Below, in pieces: positions 11,560 to 23,659 of a DNA stretch of 64,000 bases. Origin of the DNA: Allantophomopsis cytisporea. Its lineage: Eukaryota; Ascomycota; Leotiomycetes; Phacidiales; Phacidiaceae. The DNA lies in the NCBI GenBank assembly GCA_024752435.1, contig CP103035.1, positions 62,001-126,000 on the forward strand, read 5' to 3'. The notes beneath the pieces were generated by a model. The model was not told the origin of the DNA. It ran no database searches and worked only from the letters and a program-made list of their open reading frames with translations. The position numbers and the translations under genes were made by a program. The stretch's first letter is position 1; the number at the start of each line of letters is the position of its first letter.

Positions 11560-14500
11560 TATCGTCGAAGCATGGGGTGTTTTCTGTGCAAGTAGGTAGA
11601 TGCTGAGTTGCGATGATCTAGGGCACGCTAACAGCCTTGTTGAAGAGCAAGAATGTTTCTTTCATTACCAAACTATCGAATTCTTAATATTAATTGATCC
11701 AATTCCATTTCCTATATTAGCTCAGTCTCTATGTCCTTAGGCAATAAAGAAAGTTATTTTATTTCAGGTGATAGACTGTAAAACCAAGGAACTATATTAA
11801 TAATAGTAAAGTAGATATCTATACTCCTTTATATCCATAGTGTGAATATATAACTTTTTGTTGTATTTTCAACTTGTATGAAGGGAAATTTAAATTTTAT
11901 AGTAGCAGTATGTTACGGTACTAAGGTACTAAGCAACTCCTAAAGTATTACGCGGTATAGTAGCTTTACTAACATGACGCTGTAAACAGTATAGTAAACC
12001 CCATAATATTGTAGTTCTGCCTGTAACTTGCCTCTATTACAGTATTAGTAAAGTGCCTAGAAATGCACTTAGTATATAGGTGTGCCGATGACCAAGAGAG
12101 GAAACCGGAAATTATACACTCAATTATAGTACTGTTGCACTGAACTAGCAATACAGTTGCTAAACTAATTTTTCTTATAACTTATGAGCTAAATGCCACC
12201 AATGTCTCAAATAGAGCAAGTGAACAAAATTTTATACTATCTCAGACGTGATACTAAGTTGCACCAGTCATACTGTCAGAGAAGCTTTTCCAAGAAGCCC
12301 CTTCTCGCATAGTCAAGTGACTAGTGAGGTGCAAATTGTTTCTCTGAAGAAGCCGCTCATTTGTGCGGCTCGACAGGCATAGTTCGCCGAATAGCCAAGG
12401 CCAGAACCCAGGGTTCACAGGATCCAATCACTGCATTTTCACTGGCACCTTCATGATCTAAATGCACATTTGCCTTACCGTCATGCTGAGCAACTTGCAT
12501 CTTTGCTCGAGCGTTCAAGGTTCGATCTGCCTGATGTGGCCAGAATATACCTTCTCCCACGACACGATAGTGTCTGTCAGTTCTTTTGGAGAGTGCTTCA
12601 TTCCAGGCATGACTTGCAACACTTATTGAATTTGGAACTTCAATATAGGAGATTAATTATCACGCCAGAATTTTATATGTTCCACAAATTCTTCTACCAG
12701 TCGGTATTTTCGTTACTTTTTGTTACTTGTCCCAAACCAACCAGACTGATGAATCCAGTCACTGTAGCTTTTTCCAGGTGCGTAAATCTGCCATCAGATT
12801 CTCTAGCGGCCTCAGGTGAATTGGGTCAAGAATTGCGGCGTATCTCTCGACAATGTCCCTGCAGAAGCTTTCCTCTCATTCTCTTTGAAGACTAACGCGT
12901 ACACTTCCTGCTCCTGTCCTCCCCATTCCCCCTGTTCTTATTCAATCGAAAGTTAAAAGGGTAGCGTTGCAAACTTGTTCGTAGACTTCCGAATTCCGGT
13001 AGAGTGTATTGTAGTTCATGTATACATAATCTGTAGGCCGAGCCTGCCCACTTGAATACGTATCTTCGTCATCTTTAGCAACACAAATGTCATAGTATCC
13101 ACTGTACCTTCAGATTGCAGTGATTCCAACATAAGTTCTTCCAAGAAGTGAGTCGGTCGAGAAATTGGACCAAGTATGTCCAAGGCGCCCGCGTCATTGA
13201 GTGTTGACGTGATGGGACTTCTGTCTTCAGGTGCTGCGCGGTCATCCACAATCAAATCCGGCGATTGTGAAGGAGATCTTATGTTGAAATCTCGACAGGT
13301 TGTCGAGACTCATCCACAGCCTCAGGCGGAGCTGAGATCTCGACTGAGGGGTGCAATCGATGTCAATTTGCATGACGAGTCCTCCTACTGTGCTTCAGAT
13401 GATCTTTGTTTGTGGTTCCGTTTATTTGGTGCATCAATTCCGGCGTAGCTCACGATGTTGTTGGATTCATCAGGATTTGTCTGCTATAATGAAACTCGAC
13501 ATCGTGTTGGAGAAGGAGAAGGTGGAGATTATGGAGAAGTCGGCGGAGAGGAGAGGGAAATGTAACAGCGAACAACGAGATATCGGAGGCGGTGATGCAG
13601 GTGCTCGTATAGCGAAGGGACGCAGTGTGTATGACGGTATCGTTGATGTATTTGTCGCTATCGTCGTTGTCGATACTCAGTGGCCAATCAGTGAAGCCAT
13701 CTGGGTGGCCCAGTTTGATTTGATAAAACCAGGCTGGATTCAGTTGATTCGAACCTACTTACCTACAAACGTCACTCATTAATTTTGAAGAAGAAGAAAA
13801 AGATCGTTCTCTTCTGCAATATAGTATCCTCGGTATCAGCGATGATATTCTCGGTAAGTATAGTGCGAGACATGCTCCACGTCTGCATCTTGAATCGAGT
13901 GGCCTGTGAGGCCGTCCTATCTGCTACAGAGGCCATACAACAATAGATGGGAAGGAAAGTGATGGTGATGATAATAGAATCGAAAAGCAACGCACTAGTA
14001 TTTTCAAAGACCTTCTAGAACCAAACTTCTACATGTTCAGTGAGCATGTGAACAGTCTGCAACCGAAAGGCTCTACAACGAGTATGGAGTTTTTCGCTGA
14101 GGATAGGTCATTTTACGAAGCCTTGAATGGTTTTGTCTTGGACACCTAAACTAAAGACTTTCATACTTTGAGGTAAGATGTGCACAGTCGTCTAAGTAAA
14201 CTGTCCTTCTTGTTGCATAAACTACGGCGATGTGGATTCCCATTTCTGTCTCGCCCTGCAGAATATACCATTTATGGCTTGGTAAACAGGGCTCCGTTAA
14301 CATATGCGAATCATTCAACCGAACAACAGGTCCCGAAGATAGCATTGGACCCTGAAACCGTTGCAAGTGGAGGGAGTAGAAGAGAAGCACTTATGGTTGA
14401 AGAACAAGTGGGCCAAACTCTCTCGGCCGTTGTGGATCAAGGCCTCGAAGCATATCCCTTACAAGAATTTCCAGAATGACCAAGTGGAAGAAGAACAGGC

Positions 14501-15425
14501 ACTCGGGGCTATCGCACTAAGTAGGTCATCATCAATGACGCCGAGCAGTGCAAGATGTAGTCCTAACGATGATGTCTTAAGGCCCTGACCTTCCACACAG
14601 CTCTATGTACCTTCAGATATTTAACGAGTTCGATGATGCATTCTGAAGGGCTTGAAACTAGGAGATCTTACAGTCGGCGAATTGCGGAGTATGATAGTAT
14701 TAGAGTGAGGTTACGTCAGACTCCGCAACCTCTATGAATCGACCGACATCCAAGTTTGATAACAAAGCAGTAATTCCCTATCTCTGATGTGCTTAACTCT
14801 GTGGCCTAGCCTAAGGAGGTACTTTATTTCTTAGTATCTTATGAAAGCGAAGATATCGAAAAGATGGCCAGCTGTGACCCCATACCTTGGAATGCATTAC
14901 TATGGGGTGTTATGTAACTATCTACACGGTGACTTATTGCAGTTAATGTGATCAAAGTGCGTGTGTAGTATTCCTGATTTAATGCCCAATAATTATGGAC
15001 TGAATCCCAAAATACACGTATGTACATACATAGATTGAGGCTGTTCCTCAAAAAGTGAGAATCAATAGAATATTGGCGAGTACAAATGTCGTTGCTGTGC
15101 ATCATTGCACAGCTGTCAGTTTCAAATGTACAAGCAAAGCTATCAGCTGCATTATGCATTCGTAAGATATGTCATACGTGTTCGCAATTTAGAGGCAACA
15201 GGGACATAGTGTATTAGTACCCGATTTCGATTGTAGAATAGTACTGACAAATAGATCAATTTGTGTCTATATAGATCTCTCCTTGCTTATACACATAAAA
15301 TCAAGCACTATATAGATCAGACCTTTAGTATCTATTGATCCCATTTAACAACGCCAAATAATTCGCATCTTAAATATCTGGGTGGGAGATCGAAATTTCC
15401 TGTACATAACTACGTGTCAAGTGTA
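11560..15425. other. Gene-poor stretch of 3.9 kb with possible gene relics
   Basis: The stretch 11660-12200 is strongly AT-rich and shows nothing coding. From about 12350 to 14590 there are several open stretches with protein-like composition but no ATG or linkable exons, annotated separately. Between 14600 and 15425 I see only AT-rich DNA, presumably the 3' flank of the AflR-like gene. Confidence 0.55.
12357..14588. pseudogene. Possible remnants of one or more decayed genes
   Basis: Open stretches without start codons and with natural-looking composition occur on the minus strand at about 12357-12655 (ending in VEPHK) and 13016-13310 (containing THFLEELMLESLQ). On the plus strand they occur at about 13900-14149 (containing SIFKDLLEPNFYMFSEHV) and 14361-14588 (containing KHLWLKNKWAKL). 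I could not link them into one gene or assign a family. Decay of genes once part of the metabolite locus is one explanation; chance open frames are another. Confidence 0.3.
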
Positions 15426-16799
15426 TTAGTGCTGGCGTAGCCCTTTGATAATATCCGCCGACAGAGATCGGAGACTCTTGCGAACGTCGCTCTCGACCAG
15501 CCCCAAGGTGTTTGGCGAGAAAGATGCCATCACCGAATTCCTAATATCTTCTACGCCATCGTCATACCCGCCTAGAATCTCCAGAACAGTGCCAGGTTTG
15601 TAGCCATCTCCTTCTGTGGACGTCTTGAGCGTTGACGAAAGCTGGTTTGCTAACCTTTGTACGCGATGCAGCTCACCCAAGACAAGCTGGGCAGCTGTCC
15701 GCTCCTGGGTCTTGTCATCACAACTCACGGCATAGTTGAGGCTAGGCAGTCTTGTCTGATCCTCAACATTGTTGGAGATGCTCATATCCGCCGCTTTAAT
15801 CCCCACTTCGGTCTTTGCCTCTTTCTCTATCCCTCGGGGTTGTGTCCGCGCCGCAACCGCGTATTTCTCTAAAATCTTCAGTAAAGACATGGAGAGGATC
15901 ATAAGCAGAAAGCTGTCACTACCACAGGATGGGCACGCCATCATGTTATTGATAGACTCGATACTCTGCTTGTTTTCTGAAAGTATACCTGGCGCTGAAA
16001 CTTGACTGCCTGCGTCTGTGACGCTGGTCAGAGAAAGCGTCTTCAAGAGATCGAGGGCAATAGCCAAACAGCTGCACGACGAAATATGAGCAATCGATGT
16101 TGCGCTCGGCGCTCGGGACGGCAGAATTTTTGAATATGAGGAGACGGAAGATTTCCCGGAGGACGTGGTTTCCGTATTGGTGGTCTTTGATGACGATACA
16201 AGAAGAGATGCAGTATCATTCATCTCCTGAGCTGTACTTCCACTGTGTAGAGGCGACAGATCAAAAGGGGTGTCGATCGTTGGCATAACAAAATCCATGT
16301 CACTGAATTCGTATCCAAAGTCTTCTCGCCAAGGAGACTTGATATTATCTCCAAGCATAAGCACCGAGAAGACATCAGAGGAATCTGGCACACTCTCACT
16401 TTCTGATACATTTTGTGCAGTCGAAATGCTTGAATTGACAGGTGTCGTGAATTCGCTATTGCTATCCGATTCTATAGGGGATGGCAATATGGATGTGACG
16501 CTCAATGAGCTCCTTTCGTTATTGGCATGACCATTTCCAACAGTGATTTGGGTGTTGGAGTTTGGGCTCTTGCTGGTCTCGCGTCTTCGCCCTGGGCGTC
16601 TCGTGAAGAAATATTGACATGTGATGCCCCGCATCTCACATCTCGAGCAGGACGGTTTCTGCTTGGGGCATCGAACTTTGGACCGGGCACAAGCATGACA
16701 ACTGTCGCGCAGTTTTGAGTTGGAATTGAATTCTGCACCGGCGCGTGCCACGTTCGACGACGCGCTGTCGACTTGCGTATTGGTCTCTGATTCCCCCAT
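15426..16799 (-). CDS. AflR-like Zn2Cys6 pathway-specific regulator
   Basis: Transcription factor of 457 residues, single exon. The Zn2Cys6 binuclear cluster uses Cys 34, 37, 44, 51, 54 and 61 with C-x2-C-x6-C-x6-C-x2-C-x6-C spacing. It is preceded by KLRDSC and followed by a basic RRPGRRRE linker, as in AflR. A long Ser/Thr-rich middle follows, then a C-terminal half with the CSCLAIALDLLKTL and QLVLGELHRVQRL segments typical of the AflR domain. The start was set at the first ATG, 33 residues before the first Cys; an in-frame upstream TTG was not used. It is divergent from the AflJ-like gene, the arrangement known for aflR/aflJ and mdpE/mdpA. Expected targets are TCG(N5)CGA-like sites, one of which lies at 6280-6290. 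Confidence 0.9.
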   Translation of the reverse strand: MGESETNTQVDSASSNVARAGAEFNSNSKLRDSCHACARSKVRCPKQKPSCSRCEMRGITCQYFFTRRPGRRRETSKSPNSNTQITVGNGHANNERSSLSVTSILPSPIESDSNSEFTTPVNSSISTAQNVSESESVPDSSDVFSVLMLGDNIKSPWREDFGYEFSDMDFVMPTIDTPFDLSPLHSGSTAQEMNDTASLLVSSSKTTNTETTSSGKSSVSSYSKILPSRAPSATSIAHISSCSCLAIALDLLKTLSLTSVTDAGSQVSAPGILSENKQSIESINNMMACPSCGSDSFLLMILSMSLLKILEKYAVAARTQPRGIEKEAKTEVGIKAADMSISNNVEDQTRLPSLNYAVSCDDKTQERTAAQLVLGELHRVQRLANQLSSTLKTSTEGDGYKPGTVLEILGGYDDGVEDIRNSVMASFSPNTLGLVESDVRKSLRSLSADIIKGLRQH

Positions 16800-18366
16800 A
16801 GTTGACTCTTCGTGGTGTAGCAAGATATTATCATTCCAACCCCGCCAAGACTAGGGGACTAGCACCATACTGTATATAAAGCTATTCTGAGGAAGATGAT
16901 GTGTATGTGAAATCGACCCAAACGTAAAATACCAGCCCACCACACCCCTGTGGGCTTCACGTAACAACGATATGGTACGGAAGAAGGCTCGTGGTAGCTG
17001 GGTTAGCATTAGGTCCGTAATGAGCAAATGCAGATACATTACAGTGCAGGGATCGTAGATATTCACATATGTAAAAGCCTCCTATGCACAGACTATCTTC
17101 AATTAGAAAGCTTACTGCATAAAGGGTGGAGGAGGACGATCTGTACGTATAGAGGTACACATAATGCATTTGAGACTGCTCTACGACTACAGGGACCTCG
17201 GAAAAGAAGGTCAGTCATTGGTGGGACATATCTCCCTGGCTGCTTACGTTGGCATATACCTAGCAAAGGATTCAGTATGATCAACTAGTCCTACCTACTT
17301 GGAATCGGGAAAGAAATTCTGCCCACACTCAGGCTTGTTGCACTAGCAGATACAGGCAATATACTCGTTTAGTAGATCTGATAAGCTCATATGATACTTT
17401 TAAATAATTCGTAATTCACAAGCCTGAATTGGGGCTACTTTTCATAGTATTGTTTGTTGCCTGATACAGTATTTATAATGCCTTACCTACAAGGTAGTAA
17501 CTAAGCTATGTCGTTGTAACAAGGTACCTAGGTAGCGGGTAAAGTATCTTACCTAGCATTATTGCCTGATATAATTTCTTGCAATGTCTTGTTCGTAATG
17601 GCTAGGCAGCTTATGTTCTTCTACTATAGCATAGAAAAGGGTTGATAAAATGAATGGATTTCGAGCTAAATATGACATCATAATAGCACAAGATCTCGAT
17701 CATAAACTGTAAGACCCCCTTGTGCCCTTGTCTGTCTAGATGCGTTCTTTTAGATAAGGGTTTAGAAAAGAGTGGCAATCTGTGGGGGCGGGCTGTGGGG
17801 GTGAATGCTACTGAAGAATAAGAAGAAAGCTATCGGTAAAAAGGACCTCTTAACACTCAGGGCTTCCTTGCTGAAACGTGGATCACCCTGCTTACTGATG
17901 AACCTTCGACTGTCAGAGTAGTATTGTAACCGAGTGGATGCGCTGCTTGGTAAAGAAACTCTCCGCCGAGGAGATGATTAACAGTAGTAATACATCAATA
18001 CGGAGTAGATATTAGCAGATCAGACGAAATACCCCTGTATTACGCCCTCCGTAGGAAATCACTATAATCCGACATATTCTACCGATACCGCGCTGACTGA
18101 GACGTGCGTCGTCAGACTCGTATTGCCTTTATCCCGCCTAATGCGATCAAGATCACACATTTAAGCACTAAAAATTCAGCCCCAAATGAACGAGAAGCCT
18201 CGAATGCAGATCTGAATTCTTTTGATTTGTTCGGGTTCCTTCACCCAGGCACAGGCCATCAACCAAGGTGTGATTCTGATCGCAGCACGGTGGATAGTCT
18301 CCCGTATTTATTATATAATCTTAGCGCTCTCTCTCTCTCCAAAAGGCAAGAATATCGCACGACCAG
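16800..18366. promoter_or_regulatory. Long divergent intergenic region between AflR-like and AflJ-like genes
   Basis: These 1,567 bases separate the two regulator genes. A TATA-like TATATAAT at 18312-18319 followed by a CT-rich tract at 18327-18340 lies about 50 bases before the AflJ-like start, a common fungal core-promoter layout. I found no TCG(N5)CGA site here. No coding sequence is recognisable. Confidence 0.5.
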
Positions 18367-19894
18367 ATGGCCACACTGGCTCAACTAGCAGGACACAGCG
18401 ACCAGCTGCTCGCGGCAGTCAAGTGTCTTGGCAATATCGATTCTTGCGGGGAGTTCATGATTCAAAATTCTGATGCGGATAAGGATAGGGAAATCAAGCA
18501 AGCCAAGGCAAGCATCCTCGCCAACGTCGAGGCTATCAAAACTCTCGTTCATGGACCAACAGACTTCCTCCAGCATCTTGCTAGCCAGGTCTGTACGCCA
18601 CATCTCTTTGCCCAGTCGCGGGTCCACGGGTCGACGTAGGGAGATAAGATTACGCTTAGCTGCTTACGTGGTACTGGACTGTACTAATTGGTTAAGTAAC
18701 ACAGGTTGAGATCCTTTCATGTCTCCACTGGCTCGCTGAGTTCCAGATCCTGGCGTGCATACCACTCGACCTGAACCTGCCGATCAAAGATCTTGCGGAA
18801 CTGACAGAGGTACCCCAGCGACAGCTGTATCGGGTCATTTGTATGACAGCCACTGCTGGATTCCTCCGGGTCGTACCGCCGGAAATGGTGGCTCATACAC
18901 CTCTATCGGCACAATTCATGGCCAACCAGTCCTTGCTCGATGCTGCGGTGTTCATGGCTGAGACAGCGGCGCCTACTGCTTTACGGATGCCATTAGCGAC
19001 GCAACGCTTTGGGGAGTCGCTCGATCCCTCCGAGACTGCGTACAATCTAGCAAAAGAAACGTCGAGCACGTTCAATCTAGCCTGCCAAACCCAAGGGAAG
19101 CTAGGTCGCCAATGGGCAGCGTTCCTCCGCCACGCCGCTGGCTCGCATGAGGAGGAGGAAGTGATTGGCGTGCTATCACGGCTGAACTGGTCGAACCTAG
19201 GTGACGCATGCATCGTGGAGGTGAGTGAAGTTCAGCATGCTCTTTCCTCTCTCTTCTTCCCTTTTGTCCGTCCATCCTCTGACCAGGGCATGGCTCTTTG
19301 TGGCAGGTGGGCGCTCACTCTACCGCCATGGCACAGCTTCTTGCCAAGCAGTATCCCAACCTTCGTCTAGTTGTGCAGATGCAAGTCACCCCAGCCTTTC
19401 CCGATGCAAACATAAGCCACCGCCGGCATGGTAGCGAAGTGATACCAGTGTCGCTACTAGACGCAGACGCCCAAACGCCCATCACGGTAACGTACAGCTC
19501 CAACAGCACAACGGCTCAAGCCATCACAAATGCGGCCGCATATATCGTCCATCTTCCGCCACGACCCCCCGGGGAGACTGACAGCGGTTCTATCCGAACT
19601 TTGCTTCAGCTCTACCTTGGTGTGCTCCGCGCTAGTGGGGGTGTTTTACTTATCCCAACCACCAGGCTTCTCTCCGAGCCAGGCAGTTTCTCCGACCCCG
19701 GGGCTGAGGCTGTTGCCCGTACCCGCGACCTCAGTATGCTCCAACTCGCTAACGAGGGGGAGATGGCGCTGGTTGAGCTTCTACAGATGATAGGGACCGT
19801 GTGTGATAGCATGGGCAAACTCGTCATCGCCAACGAGCTCATTTCATCTAATGGTGCTGTAGTAGTGTTGATTGTCAAACATGTAAATCATTAA
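18367..19894 (+). CDS. AflJ/AflS-like co-regulator (degenerate O-methyltransferase fold)
   Basis: Protein of 441 residues, with introns at 18589-18704 and 19221-19306, both in phase 0. The N-terminal part (about 1-150) has the helical/winged-helix look of O-methyltransferase dimerisation domains (LAELTEVPQRQLYRVI). The later part resembles the Rossmann domain, but the SAM-binding Gly-rich loop is reduced to VGAHSTAMA, as in AflJ/AflS and MdpA. Those proteins bind AflR-type factors and raise cluster transcription instead of methylating. The divergent AflR-like neighbour supports this reading. A true O-methyltransferase is the less likely alternative. Confidence 0.85.
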
Positions 19895-22800
19895 GCACTT
19901 GCAAAATAATCAATATAGATCGAATACTACCTATTACTTACAAATTTCAACTCGTTTATAACATTATATTTAGTGTAAAAACTTTTTCAACATAATATAG
20001 GATTCGGTTGTACCCACCATGTGGGCACGTCGTTAGCCAACATTCCCACGTGATTCTAAAACCCTACAAACTGCTGTTAGTGCTTACAAAAGCGAACCTC
20101 AGTCAAAGTAAGGATTATGAAACTGAAATCTGGAGCCCCTCTGTGGGCTGGGATCTTTGATCGCGCTGGAAGCTTGGTCTTGACTTCCGCATGCGTCTGA
20201 ATCGTTAATATCCAGCCCCAATAACGGTCCGATGTTCCCCCACACAAGGTTGCCACGCATTCCACTAGCAGGCATATTCATCCTGGTCAATCATCTTTCA
20301 AGTGAAAGGTCTTTGTGTTGCGTATCCCCCGTCAGCAATGCCATCTTGTTTCCTCTCGTCACGCAGTCGGGAAACACCAATGGTAAAGTTCACTGATGGA
20401 ATTCATAACTGCAAAGAGAACCAGCTACATGACGTAGACTCACCAGCTAATACAATACCGGTTACAATTATTGGAGGCCGAGAGGAAAAGTCAACAAACC
20501 GCGCACCGCATATCATCATCAGGAAAATGTACGAGGCTAGGAACTCATCCGATTAGTGGTTACGTTGAACTTACACGTACATATGTACACCTTCGCATTG
20601 ATACTCGCATTGTCTCACTAAGAGGTTTGGGGGCTGGAGCGGGGTGAAAGGATGCAGTTCGTTTGTGATTACGATTTGTTATTTTCGTACTATATACACG
20701 ACATGTAAATAAAAAGCAAAGACCATGTATTCCACATAATAGAGCTGAAGCTTCTTCCAATGTCAGCAAAGTATAACGTGTTCTAAGTCCTCGGATCCAA
20801 ATACAAAGTACAAGGATCTCATAAGCGAGCGTCTTGTTAATGTCAGCACATGTGTAATGCATTGATAATGCATAGATCTTGGCCCTCGATTAAGGGTCCA
20901 ACAAATAAGCAAAGCCAAGCAAAACCAAGCAAAACCAAGCAAAGCCAAGCAAAACCAAGCAAAAACCAAGCAAAACCAAATCCATCAGCTACCTCGTACA
21001 GGTTCTGCAAGATGGTCATATCTAATCTGTGATGGGACGTATTATGTATTTTATATATCTGCCAATCTGATTAACATACGACCGGTCCACGTCAAGTAGA
21101 TTTCACAGGAGTAGCATTTATTTTGGGTGTACAACATATGCTGTATTGCACGCTGTATTGCACGCCGTACAGCCTCTTGATCGGGCCCGCGAATACGATT
21201 TGAAACATATACGAGCTATTTGTTCATGCTCACCATAATTGTTTGTGAGCATGTGAAATCTATGCATTGATTCGAATTCGGTAGCTAGAGCGTGTAAGCA
21301 AAGAAGTTTTGTATTGGCATGTGTCCTTGGTCATACAGGTAGATCATAATACTTTGCCTCGATACATGACGATACACACCCTTCACAGATCCCCCAAAAC
21401 CAAGCTGGAAAATGGTAATTGTATTTTCCTGAGTCTCCTGGTTCAAGGGGATATGGTGTACGCGCTTATGCAACATAGAACAGCATGGCCTCACCATCGC
21501 CTCTCACCAACTTTACTGACTACAAAATGACTTAGATCTATACCCCATCTATTCCTGCGGTTGTGGTGCACGGCGGCTCTACAAAGTGCAGATAGTGTAG
21601 GTGCGATGATAACTTGCATATCCCATAGAATATTTTGATGCAGGATCCCCATCACATCACATTATTTTAGGTGCATATTCTCGCCTCACCATCGCATCGC
21701 AAGCGTGAATAATATAGGTTAGAGATTAGATAGTAGAAGTTACAATTTGAAAGTTAGATGTCGCAATTCAATGAAGTATTGTTGTTGGTTTCAACCGCCA
21801 TAGGCTAATCAGCTGCGCTACGCCACGTGCGCCACTTGCGCTACCGGTTTCTTCTTTCTTCTTTCTTCTTCCGCCCTAGCTTGGCCCTAAATCCCATTCT
21901 TACTTATCGTGGAGCTGTTTCCCCGGAGTTTGTCTCTCCACATATTTAGTATTGATGCAGTCGAGCCAGGGTTGAGATATGATGGGAATGCCAAGTGTGC
22001 CAAGAGTGCCAATGGTGCTAATACACAGTAAGCTTTGAGGCTCGGGCCGTGAGCGTAAATGGGCTCATTTTGGTGGGGGACTTATTTAGTGCTGATTAGA
22101 TATTGATGCATGCGTACATCTGCTATGTGATGAGCATGCGTAATATGTTGTACTGAGTGCTTACGTACTACATTCCAAGCCGGGGCAATGATCAGTCATA
22201 TCCATAGGATTGCCATCATCCACCTCCATTTCGAGAATGCGTTGTCGAAAGGGCAGCGAAGATCTACCTCAGCGCGGCTCCCAAATTGGGGACGATCAGT
22301 CGATGCTTTTGTCTTATCATCTTAACTCGTTGTCCATTTGCTTTTCTTCACTTCACTGATAACCTCTAAGCCAAGCCACTTCCCTTTACTTTGATACACC
22401 CATCGTCAAGCTGAATAATAAGATAGTGACTAATGAAGGTCCGATTATTAACCTTAACTCGGAGAAGCGCGGAGTGATAGACCGTGCGTATCCTACAGGT
22501 GGAATAGTGCGACAGCTGGATGCGCTGACAATCATGGCACATGTCTACGAGAATGACCCGAGCATATGTAATACTCTGATGCGTTGACAGTCCTTGATCG
22601 CCAAGAATCTATCGATGCTTGCTAACAATTTAGGTAGTATCTTGCAACACGACTCTCTAAAGCAGAATATCACACATGGAAACATTCGTGCGCAGGCCTG
22701 CCCACAAAGTAATGTTGAACAAAAGACCTAATTGTACATATATACATAGTAGGTATTTATATAGGGTCACTTCCAGTGCCGCTAAAAGACTAGAAGACTA

Positions 22801-23650
22801 TGTATACCGTAGGTAATCTGATTAAGAAATAAAGGCCCATAACTTGATTTCACAGGTTTGTGTTAAATCTCAATTCAGGCACCTATCTGACCTGTATTTT
22901 ACGCTAAATCTAATCGAGCTCAATGCAGTTCTAACCACCTCGCCCTATTGTGATAGCAGCGAGGTTTTTATCTAAGTCATGTGAGTAAATCATACAAAAT
23001 AGAGGACTAGTTGGCTGAGTATGATTACTACAACACGTAACTTCCCGACAGACCTTGTAAGGCTTTCTCTCCTTCACCTCTCTTCTCCCATCTTCAATAC
23101 CGCAATAGCATACCGATGGAGATATGAATATGACATAATCGCGTGATATTAGCGTTTCTGATAGGTTGCTTTGCCTAAACATTGGTAGTAATGCGACTAG
23201 TATTGTTGCTGAGAGCTACTCGATTGGTCTCCTCTACTTGCGACATAGCCTCAAAAAAGCTTTCGAGAACACCTCACAGCATATTTCTAGCAGGACAGTC
23301 ATTTCAGAGGCCCTTTCAAGTGACCGCACGGTTCAATTCGAGCCAGATATATCGATAAACCAAATGGGACCCGCAATCTCTTGAAATCAATCCTCCCTCC
23401 TACTCTAGATTGGACTCATCACCACCATGGCGACCAGCGACTGCTCGACTAGGACAATTTAATAGTATTTCAGATTTACGAGAAGTACCAAAGGACAGAG
23501 ATAGACTGGACCTGATCAAGAAGTAGAATCCAAGGCCAGATGAAGAGAAAGAAAGGCGGCAAGATGACGCATATATTCAAAGAAGCGAGAAAGCTTCGAT
23601 AGCTTCGAAAGCAGCGCAGGTCAACCTCAGCGCACGACTTTCATGCTCAA
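19895..23650. other. Gene-free stretch of 3.8 kb with simple repeats
   Basis: No convincing coding sequence. A 10-bp tandem repeat sits at 20907-20977, a doubled 12-bp unit (GCTGTATTGCAC) around 21142-21165 and a TTCTTC-type pyrimidine tract around 21849-21871. This stretch separates the metabolite locus from the ABC-transporter pseudogene. Confidence 0.6.
20907..20977. repeat. Tandem repeat, 10-bp unit, about 7 copies
   Basis: About seven copies of AAGCAAAACC (A/G variation at one position, one copy with an extra A) lie head to tail. It lies in non-coding DNA between the AflJ-like gene and the ABC pseudogene. No function is suggested beyond a minisatellite. Confidence 0.85.
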
Positions 23651-23659
23651 AACCACAGA

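Noticed and set aside
12470..12895. 141-codon plus-strand open frame
   Set aside because: It begins at a non-ATG codon and overlaps a more protein-like minus-strand reading; no family.
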